64,000 nucleotides of DNA from Hylemonella gracilis str. Niagara R (GCF_000600295.1 NZ_JEMG01000001.1:971062-1035061); one strand, 5' to 3'; counted from the first letter of the stretch, positions 18,861-30,231 are shown. Notes: a model not told the origin generated them from the sequence alone. Numbers and translations are program-made.

Positions 18861-20008
18861 CCGTGAGCCACGCCGGGTCGCCCCAAGTGGCGACGGACCA
18901 AATCCCTTCGGGGAGCGGTGGGGGGCGCGCCAAATGCGCCCTGATCATGGCCGGCGGCACGGGCGGTCACATTTTCCCCGGGCTGGCAGTCGCCGAAGCC
19001 TTGCGCGAACGCGGCTGGCGTGTGCACTGGCTGGGCCACCGCGAGCACATGGAGGGCACGCTGGTGCCGCCCCGTGGTTTTGCCTTCGAGCATGTCGACT
19101 TCGGTGGCGTGCGTGGCAAGGGCCTGCGCACCCTGGTCCTGTTGCCGCTCAACCTGTTGCGCGCCTTCTGGCAGAGCATCGTCGTGGTCCGCCGGGTGCG
19201 GCCCGACGTGATCGTGGGCCTGGGTGGCTACATCGCCTTTCCCGGCGGCATGATGGGCGTGCTGCTGGGCAAACCCCTGGTGCTGCACGAGCAGAATTCC
19301 ATCGCGGGCCTGGTGAACAAGGTGCTGTCGGGCGTGGCCGACCGGGTGTATTCGGCCTTTCCCTCCGACCGGCCAGGCGCCCTGCGCAAGGCGCAATGGG
19401 TGGGCAACCCCCTGCGCGCGGAGTTCCTGAACCAACCTGCACCCGCCGCGCGTTTCGCCGCTCGCACAGGACCGCTGAACGTGCTGGTGGTTGGTGGCAG
19501 CCTGGGCGCGCAAGCGCTCAACGACATCGTGCCCCGGGCCTTGGCTTATATCCCGCGCGGTGAGCGGCCCAAGGTCACGCACCAGAGCGGCACCAAGCAG
19601 ATCGACACGCTGCGCGCCAACTACGCAACCGCGGGCGTGGAGGCCGAGCTGACGCCTTTCATCGAGGACACGGCCAGCGCCTACGCGCAGGCCGACCTCA
19701 TCATCGCCCGTGCCGGTGCGAGCACGGTGACCGAGATCGCCGCTGTCGGCGCGGCGGCCATCTTCGTGCCCTTTCCGGCGGCGGTGGACGACCACCAGAC
19801 CGCGAACGCGCGTTTCCTGGTGGACGTGGGCGGGGGCTGGCTGATCCAGCAACAGGATTTGACGGCTGCGGGCCTGTCCCTGTTGCTGAAGAACGCCTCG
19901 CGCGAGGAACTGCTGCGGCGCGCCGAGGCGGCTTACGCGATGCGCAAGACGGATGCAACGCAGCGGGTCGTCATGGCCTGCGAGGAACTGACGGGAGGCG
20001 TGGCATGA
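18857..20008 (+). CDS. murG: UDP-N-acetylglucosamine--undecaprenyl-pyrophosphoryl-MurNAc-pentapeptide GlcNAc transferase MurG
   Basis: Peripheral membrane GT-B glycosyltransferase that converts lipid I to lipid II. The N-terminal glycine-rich motif [12 protein letters not shown] is at about residue 31, [12 protein letters not shown] near 120, [12 protein letters not shown] near 142 and the donor-site motif [11 protein letters not shown] near 213. The C-terminal [14 protein letters not shown] block is typical. The catalytic fold begins around residue 26; the first ~25 residues are encoded by a family A repeat copy. Start ATG overlaps the ftsW stop and has CGGAGG seven bases upstream, so the extension is probably translated. 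Confidence 0.96.
   Translation: MTVSHAGSPQVATDQIPSGSGGGRAKCALIMAGGTGGHIFPGLAVAEALRERGWRVHWLGHREHMEGTLVPPRGFAFEHVDFGGVRGKGLRTLVLLPLNLLRAFWQSIVVVRRVRPDVIVGLGGYIAFPGGMMGVLLGKPLVLHEQNSIAGLVNKVLSGVADRVYSAFPSDRPGALRKAQWVGNPLRAEFLNQPAPAARFAARTGPLNVLVVGGSLGAQALNDIVPRALAYIPRGERPKVTHQSGTKQIDTLRANYATAGVEAELTPFIEDTASAYAQADLIIARAGASTVTEIAAVGAAAIFVPFPAAVDDHQTANARFLVDVGGGWLIQQQDLTAAGLSLLLKNASREELLRRAEAAYAMRKTDATQRVVMACEELTGGVA
18869..18930 (+). repeat. Dispersed repeat, family A, diverged copy 3 within the murG 5' coding end
   Basis: Matches the copies at 8749-8946 in CGCCGGG(T)CG(C)CCCAAG and in the downstream CCCTTCGGGGAGCG hairpin, with a different spacer. Here the repeat is read as part of MurG (HAGSPQ, then SGSGGG) instead of lying between genes. 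Confidence 0.55.
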
Positions 20009-20075
20009 AGCACGCGATCAAGCAAAAGCTCATTTCGTCGCGCATTCGGCATGCCGACGAAATGAAGGAGTTCGC

Positions 20076-20079
<4 letters not shown>
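20005..20079 (+). CDS. 24-residue reading frame between murG and murC with duplicated murC start
   Basis: Starts ATGAAGCACGCGATCAAGCA, the same 20 bases that begin murC at 20076, and later repeats ATTTCGTCG seen at murC codons 9-11. Its stop TGA lies inside the murC ATGA, and its start lies inside the murG stop, so both junctions keep the four-base overlap. The pattern suggests a partial tandem duplication of the murC start that stayed in frame. It may serve only to couple murC translation to murG. Coding status is inference. Confidence 0.4.
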
Positions 20080-21472
<1,393 letters not shown>

Positions 21473-21476
<4 letters not shown>

Positions 21477-22420
21477 ATTTGGGGAAAGTTGCCGTGCTGA
21501 TGGGCGGCGCCTCGGCCGAGCGCGAGGTGTCGCTGATGTCGGGCGCGGGTGTGCTCAAGGCCTTGCAATCGCGCGGCGTGGACGCGCACGCCTTCGACCC
21601 GTCGGAGCGCGAGCTGGGAGAGTTGCAGCGCGAAGGTTACGCACGTTGTTTCATCGCCCTGCACGGCCGTTTCGGAGAGGATGGCACGGTGCAGGGCGCG
21701 CTCGAACTGCTGGGCATTCCTTACACCGGCAGCGGCGTGTTGGCTTCCAGCGTGGCCATGGACAAGGTGATGACCAAGCGCATCTGGCTGGCCGAGGGTC
21801 TGCCCACGCCGCGCTGGAAGAACGTGAGCAGCGCGGCGGAAACCGAAGCCGCATTGAAAGATCTGGGCGCCCCGATGATCGTCAAGCCTGCGCGCGAAGG
21901 CTCCACCATCGGACTGACCAAGGTGACGGACGCTGCGCAGTGCACGCGGGCCTACCAGCTGGCCGCCCAGCATGATCCGCTGGTGCTGTGCGAGCAGTTC
22001 ATCGCGGGTGACGAGGTCACGGTGCCCGTGATCGGCAGCGGCGCCGAGGCACGGGCGCTGCCGGCCATCCGCATTGTCGCGCCCGGCGGCAACTACGACT
22101 ACGAACATAAATACTTCAGCGACGACACCCAGTACATCATTCCCAGCGGATTGCCCGAGGGCGAGGAAGCGCGCATCCAGCAATTGGTGCTGCGCTCCTT
22201 CCATGCCCTGGGCTGCCGAGGCTGGGCGCGGGCCGACGTGATGATCGATGCCAAGACGCGGGCCCCTTATTTGCTGGAGATCAACACTTCACCGGGCATG
22301 ACGGGCCATTCGCTGGTGCCCATGTCGGCCAAGGCGGCGGGCCTCAGCTACGAGGACCTGTGCCTGGCGCTGCTGCAATCGGCCGCGCTCGACCATGCGC
22401 GACAGGGTGCCAGCGCATGA
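21473..22420 (+). CDS. ddl: D-alanine--D-alanine ligase
   Basis: ATP-grasp enzyme of 315 residues producing the D-Ala-D-Ala dipeptide used by MurF. The N-terminal [19 protein letters not shown], the [12 protein letters not shown] motif, the [14 protein letters not shown] loop and the C-terminal [17 protein letters not shown] are all family signatures. Its placement between murC and ftsQ is the standard DdlB position. Its ATG at 21473 overlaps the murC stop; the longer frame upstream is a murC shadow. Confidence 0.97.
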
Positions 22421-23325
22421 AGAAAACGACAACGGCCAAATCCGCGTCCGCCGCAAGGGCGGCGGGACGGGCCGCGCCCGCAGCTGCCACTTTCGACGTA
22501 AGGCTGATGAACGGCCTGGCGCGCGCGCTGCTGCTGGTGTTCGTGCTGCTGGCCTTGGCGTACTTCGGGCGCTGGGTGATGCAGCATCCGGTGTTCTCGA
22601 TCAGCGGCCTCACGGTGCTGGGGGACGTGCGGCACAGCAACGCGCCGACGCTGCGCGCGCGCGTGATGCCGTACATCGAAGGCACTTTCCTGACCGTCGA
22701 TTTGCAGGCAGTGCAGCGTGTGTTCGAGGCGCAACCCTGGGTGCGGCGCGCCGTGGTGCAGCGTGAGTTTCCCAACCGTCTGCGCGTGATCCTGGAGGAG
22801 CACCAAGCTGCTGCCTACTGGGGCCAGGAGCAGGGCACCGACCAGGGCGCGGGCGCGCAAGCCCTGCTGAACGTGCAGGGCGAGGTCTTCGAGGCCAACC
22901 TGGACGAGGTGGAAACCGAGAACCTGCCGCGCCTGGATGGTCCGGTGGCGCGCGCCGCCGAGGTGCTGACCTTGCAGCGTGACATGGAGCCGATTCTGGC
23001 TGCGCAGGGCCTGCGCACGGCCAGCCTGGTGCTGACGCCGCGCGGCAATTGGCAACTCGGCGTGCGCCAACGGGCTGCGGCGCCTGCAGGCACATCCCGT
23101 GGTGGTGCCCCAGGCGTGGCCTTGATCGAACTGGGCGGTGGCGAAACGCCGGAGGTGCGGGCACGCCTGCAGCGTTTCCTGGACACGGCGGCGCAGGTGG
23201 CGGCGCATCACCGGCGTGATCTGACGGCACTGGAAAGCGCGGACCTTCGGTACGCCCAGGGTTATGCACTGCGCCTGCGTGGCGTGAGCACGGTCGCGGC
23301 CCTGGACAAGGCGCGGGGCCAATAA
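22417..23325 (+). CDS. ftsQ: Cell division protein FtsQ
   Basis: Bitopic divisome protein of 302 residues linking early and late division proteins. A lysine/alanine-rich cytoplasmic start is followed by a membrane segment (about residues 32-48). A POTRA domain starts at [15 protein letters not shown] (about residue 57), and [19 protein letters not shown] (about residue 103) belongs to the FtsQ domain. The ATG at 22417 overlaps the ddl stop. The C-terminal half is more variable and contains a short Gly/Ala-rich insert. Confidence 0.94.
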   Translation: MKKTTTAKSASAARAAGRAAPAAATFDVRLMNGLARALLLVFVLLALAYFGRWVMQHPVFSISGLTVLGDVRHSNAPTLRARVMPYIEGTFLTVDLQAVQRVFEAQPWVRRAVVQREFPNRLRVILEEHQAAAYWGQEQGTDQGAGAQALLNVQGEVFEANLDEVETENLPRLDGPVARAAEVLTLQRDMEPILAAQGLRTASLVLTPRGNWQLGVRQRAAAPAGTSRGGAPGVALIELGGGETPEVRARLQRFLDTAAQVAAHHRRDLTALESADLRYAQGYALRLRGVSTVAALDKARGQ

Positions 23326-23351
23326 AGGACAAGCGAAGGACACGCACCCCC

Positions 23352-24599
23352 ATGGCAAAGGAATACAAGGATTTGGTCGTCGGACTGGACATCGGCACCG
23401 CCAAAGTGATGGCGGTGGTGGCCGAGGTCTTGCACGAAGGCCCGCACGCGGGTGAGCTGCGGCTGGTCGGGCTGGGCATCGCGCCTTCGACCGGACTCAA
23501 GCGCGGCGTGGTGGTCAACATCGATGCCACGGTGCATAGCATCCAGCAGGCGCTGCGCGAGGCCGAGCTGATGGCTGACTGCAAGATCGCGAGCGTCTAC
23601 ACCGGCATCACGGGCAGCCACATTCGCGGCATCAATTCCAGCGGCATGGTCGCGGTGAAAGACCGTGAAGTCACGCAGGCCGACGTGGCGCGCGTGGTGG
23701 AGACGGCCAAGGCCATCAACATCCCGAACGACCAGCGCCTGCTGCTGGTCGAGCCACAGGAATTCATCATCGATGGCCAGGACGTGCGCGAGCCGGTGGG
23801 CATGAGCGGCATCCGCCTCGAGGCCAAGGTGCACATCGTCACTGGCGCGGCCAGCGCGGCGGAGAACATCGTCAAATGCGTGCGCCGCTGCGGCTTGGAG
23901 GTGGAGCAGCTCATGCTGAACCCGCTGGCCTCTAGTCTCTCGGTGCTGACTGAGGACGAGAAGGAGCTGGGCGTGGCCCTGGTGGACATCGGTGCGGGCG
24001 CGACCGACGTGGCCGTGTTCACGGGCGGCGCGATCCGCCACACCTCGGTCATCCCGATCGCGGGCGACCTCATCACCAGCGACATCGCCATGGCGCTGCG
24101 CACACCGACCAAGGACGCCGAGGACATCAAGGTCGAGAACGGCTGCGCCAAGCAGCTGCTGGCCGATCCGGACGGCCAGCTCGAAGTGCCGGGCCTGGGC
24201 GACCGTGGCCCGCGCATGCTGGGCAAGCAGGCGCTGGCGGGCGTGATCGAGCCGCGGGTGGAGGAAATCTTCACCCTGGTGCAGCAGGTGCTGCGCGAAT
24301 CGGGCTGCGAGGAGGTGTTGTCCTCGGGCATCGTGCTCACGGGCGGCAGCGCGCTGATGCCGGGCATCGTGGAGCTGGGGGAAGACATCTTCCTCAAGCC
24401 CGTGCGACGCGGCGTGCCGAAGTTCGGGGGGCGCGGCGCCGAGCTGGTCGGCCAGCCCCGGGCCGCCACCGTGATGGGCATGCTGGAAGAGGCGCGTCTG
24501 GCCCGTTTGCGGGGGTACCGCGCTGGCACGGGAAATCCCTTGCACACGGTCAAGAGCAAGGTCACGCGTCTGCGTGACTGGTTCATCAGCAACTTCTGA
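23352..24599 (+). CDS. ftsA: Cell division protein FtsA
   Basis: Actin-like ATPase of 415 residues that tethers FtsZ filaments to the membrane. Phosphate-binding GLDIGTAKVMAVV is at about residue 11 and ALVDIGAGATDVAVF near 208. The GIVLTGGSALMPGIVEL motif follows. The C-terminal amphipathic membrane-targeting helix is visible (SKVTRLRDWFISNF). It follows ftsQ by 26 bases. Confidence 0.97.
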   Translation: MAKEYKDLVVGLDIGTAKVMAVVAEVLHEGPHAGELRLVGLGIAPSTGLKRGVVVNIDATVHSIQQALREAELMADCKIASVYTGITGSHIRGINSSGMVAVKDREVTQADVARVVETAKAINIPNDQRLLLVEPQEFIIDGQDVREPVGMSGIRLEAKVHIVTGAASAAENIVKCVRRCGLEVEQLMLNPLASSLSVLTEDEKELGVALVDIGAGATDVAVFTGGAIRHTSVIPIAGDLITSDIAMALRTPTKDAEDIKVENGCAKQLLADPDGQLEVPGLGDRGPRMLGKQALAGVIEPRVEEIFTLVQQVLRESGCEEVLSSGIVLTGGSALMPGIVELGEDIFLKPVRRGVPKFGGRGAELVGQPRAATVMGMLEEARLARLRGYRAGTGNPLHTVKSKVTRLRDWFISNF

Positions 24600-24787
24600 G
24601 GCGAGGCCAGGACATGACGACGCTTTACCTGTGCCGACTGGCCCGAGGCAGCCCGGGCCGAAGTCCACCGCGGCGCTGGCGAAGACCGCGCGCGAGCGGA
24701 TGAGGACTGGCGCATGAGAACAACAAGCCGAGAGGCAAAGACAGAAATTCAATCAAGGCAACTGACACGGATGGCAAGGAGCAAGTT
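24600..24787. other. ftsA-ftsZ gap
   Basis: A 188-base gap, the longest inside the dcw cluster, where most junctions overlap. I see no gene longer than 30 codons with a good start and no convincing terminator. Such gaps often carry extra ftsZ promoters; no clear -10/-35 pair is seen. The base composition falls towards the ftsZ end (about 24715-24787), just before the AAGGAG site. Confidence 0.4.
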
Positions 24788-26221
24788 ATGAGCAGCATGA
24801 ACATCGAAATCATCGACGAATCTGAATTCGACCGCGGCACCCAGATCAAGGTCATCGGCGTGGGAGGCGGTGGCGGCAACGCAGTCGAGCACATGATCGA
24901 GCGCGACGTGCAGGGCGTGGAGTTCATCTGCGCCAACACCGACGCCCAGGCCCTGGGCCGCAGCAGCGCCGCGCGCAAGATCCAGCTGGGCCGCAGCGGC
25001 CTGGGCGCGGGCAGCAAACCCGAGAAGGGCCGCGAGGCGGCCGAGGCGGCGGAAGACCAGATCCGCGAAGCCATCACCGGCGCGCACATGCTCTTCATCA
25101 CCGCCGGCATGGGCGGTGGCACGGGCACGGGCGCTGCGCCGGTGATCGCGCGCATCGCGCGTGAAATGGGCATCCTGACCGTGGCCGTCGTCACCAAGCC
25201 CTTCGAGTGGGAGGGAGGCCGCCGCATGATCAACGCCGACGCGGGCCTGGCCGAACTGGAGGCCAATGTCGACTCCCTGATCGTGGTGCTCAACGAGAAA
25301 CTGTTGGAAGTGCTGGGGGATGAAATCACCCAGGCCCAGGCTTTCTCCTACGCCAACGACGTGCTCAAGAACGCCGTGGGTGGCATCGCCGAGATCATCA
25401 CCACGCCTGGCGAGCTGAACGTGGACTTCAACGACGTGCGCTCCGTCATGGGCGAGCCCGGCAAGGCCATGATGGGCACGGCCCGCGCCAGTGGCCCGGA
25501 CCGCGCGCGCATCGCCGCCGAGCAGGCCGTGGCCAGCCCGCTGCTGGAAGGCATCGACCTGTCGGGCGCGCGCGGCGTGCTGGTGCTCATCACGGCCTGC
25601 AAGGAGAACTTCAAGCTGGCCGAAACCAAGCTGGCGATGAACACCATCCGCGCCTATGCCGCCCCCGAGGCCATGGTGATCTTCGGCACTGCGTACGACG
25701 ACACCCTGGGTGAAGACCTGCGCGTGACCGTGGTGGCCACCGGCCTGTCCATCCGCCAGGGCGGGCGCCGCACCGCGCCGCCGCTGCAGGTCTTGCGCAC
25801 CGGCACGCACGATGCCGTGGGGGCACCCCTGCAGGTGCCAACGCTGAATAACCCGATCAATGCCGCGCCCGTGACCGCGCCGCCCACGCTGACCCAGCCC
25901 CTGGGGCAGCCGATGCCCCAACCATCGGCCCAGCCATTTACGCCGTCCCAGCCCTTCAGCGCTCCGTTGGGTGCGTCCTCGTCCAGCGCCGCGCGTGCCG
26001 CCGCCCAGGCCCGCGTCGCCGAGCGCACCGCCGCCGCGCAGGGCAATCTGCCCGGCATGACTCCGCCCGCGCCGCCGCAGGCCGACTACAACCAGATGGC
26101 TTCACCCGCCGTCTGGCGCACCCGCGACCGCACCCAGGCCGCGGCCAAGGTGGACGCCTTGTCTGCGGGGGGCATGGAGGATCTGGAGATCCCAGCCTTC
26201 CTGCGCAAGCAAGCGGATTGA
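24788..26221 (+). CDS. ftsZ: Cell division protein FtsZ
   Basis: Tubulin-like GTPase of 477 residues that forms the Z ring. GTP-binding IGVGGGGGNAVEHM is at about residue 24 and the tubulin signature GMGGGTGTGAAPV near 107. The T7 loop region (NVDFNDVRSVM) is near 213. A proline/glutamine/alanine-rich linker of about 120 residues (from ~340) is longer than average, and the conserved C-terminal peptide DLEIPAFLRKQ binds FtsA and ZipA-type partners. AAGGAG lies six bases before the ATG; a second ATG at 24797 is possible. Confidence 0.98.
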   Translation: MSSMNIEIIDESEFDRGTQIKVIGVGGGGGNAVEHMIERDVQGVEFICANTDAQALGRSSAARKIQLGRSGLGAGSKPEKGREAAEAAEDQIREAITGAHMLFITAGMGGGTGTGAAPVIARIAREMGILTVAVVTKPFEWEGGRRMINADAGLAELEANVDSLIVVLNEKLLEVLGDEITQAQAFSYANDVLKNAVGGIAEIITTPGELNVDFNDVRSVMGEPGKAMMGTARASGPDRARIAAEQAVASPLLEGIDLSGARGVLVLITACKENFKLAETKLAMNTIRAYAAPEAMVIFGTAYDDTLGEDLRVTVVATGLSIRQGGRRTAPPLQVLRTGTHDAVGAPLQVPTLNNPINAAPVTAPPTLTQPLGQPMPQPSAQPFTPSQPFSAPLGASSSSAARAAAQARVAERTAAAQGNLPGMTPPAPPQADYNQMASPAVWRTRDRTQAAAKVDALSAGGMEDLEIPAFLRKQAD

Positions 26222-26457
26222 CGGATGTAAAGCTACTGAGCGGGCCGATCTGCGGCTTGTGATGCTCGCCGTACAGGAAGTACGGCTGCGCTTCTCAACC
26301 GCACCTCGACCCGCTCGCCACGCTTTCCATTCCGTCCATCGTGAGAGGTGTTCAGAGACGCGATGGTTTGTCATCACAAGCAAACTATTGCCGCCATAGT
26401 CAAGGTTTCTGCCGTTGAACAGGCTCTGTGAGGGCTTGCTAACTTAAAATAGTCGCC
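26222..26457. promoter_or_regulatory. ftsZ-lpxC intergenic region with a hairpin and likely lpxC promoter
   Basis: GCCGTAC (26268-26274) and GTACGGC (26280-26286) form a seven-base hairpin after ftsZ, without a T-run. A good -10-like TAAAAT (26445-26450) lies just before lpxC, but the nearest -35-like TTGAAC (26415-26420) is 24 bases away, too far, so the exact promoter is unsure. No gene is visible here. Confidence 0.45.
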
Positions 26458-27381
26458 ATGTTGCAACAACGCACTCTCAAATCTCTGACTCGCGCGGTAG
26501 GCGTGGGCCTGCATGGCGGTCAGCGCGTGGAAATCACGCTGCGTCCCGCGCAGCCGGACACGGGCATCGTCTTTCGCCGCGTGGACCTGCCCGAGCCGGT
26601 GGACATCCCGGTCAACACGCTGGCGGTCAGCGACACCCGCATGGCCTCGACCCTGAGCCACGGTGGCGCGCGGGTGAACACGGTCGAGCACCTGATGTCG
26701 GCCTGCGCGGGCCTGGGCATCGACAACCTCTACGTCGACATCACGGCCGAGGAAGTGCCCATCCTGGATGGCTCATCGGCCAGCTTTGTCTTTCTGCTGC
26801 AGAGCGCCGGCATCGAGCTGCAGAACGCGCCCAAACGCTTCGTGCGCATCAAGAAGCCGGTGGAAGTGCGCGAAGGCGAGGGGCAGAACGTGAAGTGGGC
26901 GCGCCTCGACCCCTACCATGGCTACAAGCTGAGCTTCGAGATTGACTTCCATCACCCTGCGGTCGATTCCACCGGCCAGCGCGTGGAGTTCGACCTGAGC
27001 GTGCACAACTACTCACGTGACATCGCCCGCGCGCGCACCTTCGGGTTCACCAAGGACGTGGAGATGATGCGCGCCAATGGTCTGGCCCTCGGTGGTGGCA
27101 TGGACAACGCCATCGTGATGGACGACTACAAAGTGCTCAACGCTGGCGGTCTGCGTTACGACGACGAGTTCGTGAAGCACAAGATCCTCGACGCCATGGG
27201 TGACCTCTACATCCTGGGCAAGCCGCTGCTGGCCAGTTACACCGCCTTCCGTTCCGGCCACGCCATGAACAACAAGCTGTTGCGTGAACTGCTGGCGCAC
27301 GAGGACGCCTGGGAACTGGTGACGTTCCAGAACGAAAAGCTCGCGCCCAAAGGTTACGCTCAGCTGGCGCGTGCTTGGTAG
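26458..27381 (+). CDS. lpxC: UDP-3-O-acyl-N-acetylglucosamine deacetylase LpxC
   Basis: Zinc enzyme of 307 residues that catalyses the committed step of lipid A synthesis. Zinc ligands are visible in [10 protein letters not shown] (about residue 78) and [10 protein letters not shown] (His and Asp about 237-243). The catalytic His is in [10 protein letters not shown] (about 265). The N-terminal [18 protein letters not shown] is the family start. Position after ftsZ is standard. The 27-base start-distal region shows no clear ribosome binding site. Confidence 0.98.
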   Translation: MLQQRTLKSLTRAVGVGLHGGQRVEITLRPAQPDTGIVFRRVDLPEPVDIPVNTLAVSDTRMASTLSHGGARVNTVEHLMSACAGLGIDNLYVDITAEEVPILDGSSASFVFLLQSAGIELQNAPKRFVRIKKPVEVREGEGQNVKWARLDPYHGYKLSFEIDFHHPAVDSTGQRVEFDLSVHNYSRDIARARTFGFTKDVEMMRANGLALGGGMDNAIVMDDYKVLNAGGLRYDDEFVKHKILDAMGDLYILGKPLLASYTAFRSGHAMNNKLLRELLAHEDAWELVTFQNEKLAPKGYAQLARAW

Positions 27382-27445
27382 CCGCTACATCGATCCGCGC
27401 TCGCCGAAGCGCTGACACGCCCACGTCTCACGGAGTTACATCGAC

Positions 27446-27622
27446 ATGCTGCTTTTCCGTTGGGCCATGCTCTTGCTGCTGCTGGGTGCGGCCGTTTGCT
27501 TTGCTTTCTACGCCGGCACGGGCCAGTCCCGCTATCGTCGCTGGGGGTTGCTCACGCTGAAGTGGACCATCATCGCGGCGTTGCTGTTCTTCGCGGTGCT
27601 CATCGTCACGCGCATCGCCTGA
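27446..27622 (+). CDS. Small two-helix membrane protein
   Basis: A 58-residue protein with two hydrophobic segments, MLLFRWAMLLLLLGAAVCFA (residues 1-20) and TIIAALLFFAVLIVTRI (about 41-57). A basic loop (YRRWGLLTLKW) joins them. It begins 64 bases after lpxC, preceded by CGGAG about eleven bases upstream, and so is probably co-transcribed. No family name is assigned. The clean membrane pattern and codon use support it as real. Confidence 0.7.
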   Translation: MLLFRWAMLLLLLGAAVCFAFYAGTGQSRYRRWGLLTLKWTIIAALLFFAVLIVTRIA

Positions 27623-27684
27623 GTCTGTATCGGTGGTCTACCTGGTCCGCGCCGCGCAGCCGGTTCGTTGGTCTGAGTTGTCGA

Positions 27685-28365
27685 TCAGACGTAGTGCGCG
27701 GTTGTCGTCATCACCTTGGCGGCGGCGCGCATCAGGCCCTTGACGGGGCCGGGCAGCTCCTCGCCGCCCGCGTCCAGCGCCTCAGAGGCGTGGCCGGCTT
27801 CGTCCTTGCTCATTTGCGCCACGATGGCGCGTGAGGCCGTGTCACCTGCGGGCAGGCGTTCCAGGTGGCTGTCCAGATGCGCTTCCACTTGGTGCTCCGT
27901 CTCCACCACGAACCCCAGGCTGATGGCATTACCCATGCGCCCGGCCAGCAGTCCGATGCCGAAGGCCCCGGCGTACCACAGCGGGTTGAGCAGGGAGGTG
28001 CGTGAGCCCAGTTCATCCAGGCGCTGCTTCGTCCAGGCCAAGTGGTCGGTTTCCTCGTTGCAGGCGCGCATGAAGTGTCGGCGCAATGCGGGGTCTGGCG
28101 TGGTCAGCGCCTGGGCCGTGTACAAGGCCTGGGCGCAGACTTCCCCCACATGGTTGACGCGCATCAGCGCGGCGGAGAGGCGCTTTTCTTCCGTGCTGAG
28201 CTCCCGGGGCCGGGCCGCATCGCTCGCGGACTGCATGGTGCGCGGCATAGGCCGGGCCGAGCGCGGCGGCGCGAACAAGGTGCGCAAGGCCGTGTCGGCG
28301 GCGGTGAGCAGGTCGTCGGGAAAAGACGAGGGCAACTGATTGGAGGGCATGACGGGATTGTGCAT
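27685..28365 (-). CDS. coq7: 2-polyprenyl-3-methyl-6-methoxy-1,4-benzoquinone monooxygenase (Coq7)
   Basis: Di-iron carboxylate hydroxylase of 226 residues acting late in ubiquinone synthesis. Iron ligands sit in [12 protein letters not shown] (about residue 70), NEETDHLAW (about 102) and [10 protein letters not shown] with the final MSKDEAGHA (about 155-190): the expected six-ligand pattern of EX28EXXH twice. The first ~50 residues are variable. The start may instead be the ATG at 28350. It converges on the small gene after lpxC. Confidence 0.95.
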   Translation of the reverse strand: MHNPVMPSNQLPSSFPDDLLTAADTALRTLFAPPRSARPMPRTMQSASDAARPRELSTEEKRLSAALMRVNHVGEVCAQALYTAQALTTPDPALRRHFMRACNEETDHLAWTKQRLDELGSRTSLLNPLWYAGAFGIGLLAGRMGNAISLGFVVETEHQVEAHLDSHLERLPAGDTASRAIVAQMSKDEAGHASEALDAGGEELPGPVKGLMRAAAKVMTTTAHYV

Positions 28366-28855
28366 CGGCCTGTGGATGTGGGTCGCATCAAGGCATGACG
28401 CAGATCAAATGACAAGCGCGGTACGTGGTTCGATGACCTGTAACAAAAAGACGAGCCTGCGCCGTTTGCGTCTGCTGTCTGCGCAGGGTGCAGATGCCTT
28501 TGTGAGGCTGTCACTCGCTGACCAGCGGGTTATTAAAAGACGCACTGACATGCTGTGCTTTGCTCAAAGGTAGAAGTGGGCGATGTGCTGGGTGACATGG
28601 ACCTCGTTGATGCAAATTTGGTCTGACGGCGATTGTTGCCTCAGCACCACAACCCATGTCGCAAAGCGGCCACTTCAGGGTTTTCACGTTGTCTAGCCCT
28701 GAGGGCTTCTGGTGCAATAGCGCCCAACTTCCTTGCTAGAGGAGGTGAACCAGGGGTCCACCCCAGCATCGCAGGCTTCACAGCCTGCGGCTGTTTAGGC
28801 CTCTTGAAGAACCCAGTCTTGGGACCTCTTGTTTAACCTTTGGAGAACTTTCCAC
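28366..28855. promoter_or_regulatory. Long upstream region of the porin gene with leader hairpins
   Basis: No gene is supported in these 490 bases between the divergent coq7 and porin genes. The porin end carries GCAGGCT-TCAC-AGCCTGC (28771-28788) and CCCA-GTCT-TGGG (about 28812-28823), and CCTCTTG occurs both around 28800 and 28825. They look like a structured 5' leader. An isolated AGAGGAGGTG (about 28738-28747) resembles a strong ribosome binding site but no start follows at the right distance. No convincing -35/-10 pair was found. Confidence 0.4.
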
Positions 28856-29890
28856 ATGAAAAAGACCCTGATTGCCGCAGCTGCCCTGTTCGCTGCTGCT
28901 GGTGCAATGGCTGAAGTGACGGTGTTCGGTACGCTTGACACAACCCTGCGCATCACCGACAACGGCACGGCGCAAAAGACCACCGTGGGCCGTGACGGTT
29001 CCGGCACCACGGGTCTGTACCTCCGTGTTAGCGAAGACCTGGGTGATGGCCTGAAGGCGATTGGTCTGTACGAGCACGATTTCAACTTCACCGGCGGTAC
29101 GGTTGCTGACCAAGGTGCCTCGTCCAACGATGGCACGGGTGAGCGTTATGCTGGCCTGCAAGGTGCCTTCGGTACCATCAAGCTGGGCGCTCCCAACCAG
29201 CCGTCCTTGACGATCCAAAGCGGTCTGCGTGGCGCACCGTTCGGCACCAAGGACGGTGGTCGTAACTCTGCCGGCGGTGTCTACGCTTCTGGCCCCGGCA
29301 CGGGCACGGGCACTCCGGCCCTGGTCATGTTCGGCAAGAGCCTGACTCGCCAGAACGGTTCCATCGTGTACGAAACACCCAACTTCAGCGGCTTCAGCGC
29401 GGCGGCGATGATTGTGCCTGGCTCGCAAGACAATGCGGGTGAAGACACTGCCGCACAAACCGACCTTGCCGTCTTCTACAAGGCCGGCCCGATCAACTCT
29501 GGCTTGGCCATCTACAGCCTGGGCGAGAACAAGTCCACGGGCGCTGTTGAAGAGCAACTGCTGCACCTGGGCTTCCAGTACAACTTCGGCTTTGCCACGT
29601 TCGGTGTGGGGTACCACAACTACACGGCCGACGGTGACGACGTCAACTCCGGCCTGAACCTGCAAGCCATTGTGCCGCTGTCGGAGCAACTGACCCTGGG
29701 CGTGAACTACCAAACGCTGACGGACGAAGTCGATGCCACCGGTGACGTGAACCAAGTCGCCGTGGGTGTGAACTATGCCCTGAGCAAGCTGACCTCGGTC
29801 TACGCTCGTTATGTGTCCACCACGGGTGACGACTACAACGGCGGCGACACCGTCAGCACCATGCTGGCCGGCCTGCGCGTCAACTTCTGA
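28856..29890 (+). CDS. Outer membrane porin (betaproteobacterial Gram-negative porin family)
   Basis: A 344-residue protein with a classic signal peptide (MKKTLIAAAALFAAAGAMA, cleavage before EVTVFG). The mature start VTVFGTLDTTLRI and repeated alternating beta strands fit a 16-stranded trimeric porin of the OmpC/Omp32 type. It ends in a strand with terminal phenylalanine (LAGLRVNF), the BAM recognition signal. TGGAG lies ten bases before the ATG. Codon use is more biased than that of its neighbours, consistent with high expression. It is a monocistronic gene with its own terminator. Pore selectivity cannot be told. Confidence 0.95.
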   Translation: MKKTLIAAAALFAAAGAMAEVTVFGTLDTTLRITDNGTAQKTTVGRDGSGTTGLYLRVSEDLGDGLKAIGLYEHDFNFTGGTVADQGASSNDGTGERYAGLQGAFGTIKLGAPNQPSLTIQSGLRGAPFGTKDGGRNSAGGVYASGPGTGTGTPALVMFGKSLTRQNGSIVYETPNFSGFSAAAMIVPGSQDNAGEDTAAQTDLAVFYKAGPINSGLAIYSLGENKSTGAVEEQLLHLGFQYNFGFATFGVGYHNYTADGDDVNSGLNLQAIVPLSEQLTLGVNYQTLTDEVDATGDVNQVAVGVNYALSKLTSVYARYVSTTGDDYNGGDTVSTMLAGLRVNF

Positions 29891-29929
29891 TCTCCTGCTG
29901 ACGTAAGTCAGCTTGTGATCTGAAAGTTC

Positions 29930-29969
29930 AACCCCCGTTCGCGGCAACGCGGCGGGGGTTTCTGCTTTT
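29930..29969 (+). terminator. Rho-independent terminator after the porin gene
   Basis: AACCCCCG (29930-29937) pairs with CGGGGGTT (29953-29960), with an inner GCG-GCAA-CGC, then TCTGCTTTT. Confidence 0.9.
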
Positions 29970-30069
29970 GGCGCCCGGAACAATCAGACATTTAAAAGAA
30001 GTGCCTGCGGAAAAATGACTCAGAGCACCAAGAATCCCAGACCCTGGCCCCGTTAGAATGCACGGCCGT

Positions 30070-30145
30070 GCCGCCTTAGCTCAGTTGGTAGAGCAACCGC
30101 CTTGTAAGCGGTAGGTCGTCAGTTCGAATCCGACAGGCGGCACCA
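30070..30145 (+). tRNA. tRNA-Thr, anticodon TGT
   Basis: A 76-base cloverleaf. The acceptor stem GCCGCCT/AGGCGGC, the D-arm TAGCTCAGTTGGTAGAGCA, the anticodon loop CTTGTAA with TGT, the T-arm GGTTCGAATCC-like segment (CAGTTCGAATCCG) and an encoded CCA end (30143-30145) are all visible. TAGAAT at 30054-30059 is a likely -10 element. Confidence 0.98.
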
Positions 30146-30177
30146 TTTCAGATGCTCGGATGGGCCTCAAAAGCGGC

Positions 30178-30217
30178 AAACCCCTGGAATCAGGTTTCCA
30201 GGGGTTTTTTGCTTTTT
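30178..30217 (+). terminator. Rho-independent terminator after tRNA-Thr
   Basis: AAACCCCTGGAA (30178-30189) pairs with TTCCAGGGGTTT (30196-30207), followed by a T-run TTTTTTGCTTTTT. It may also serve, less well, the minus-strand gene that ends at 30232. Confidence 0.93.
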
Positions 30218-30231
30218 CGGGGGTGTTTCGG

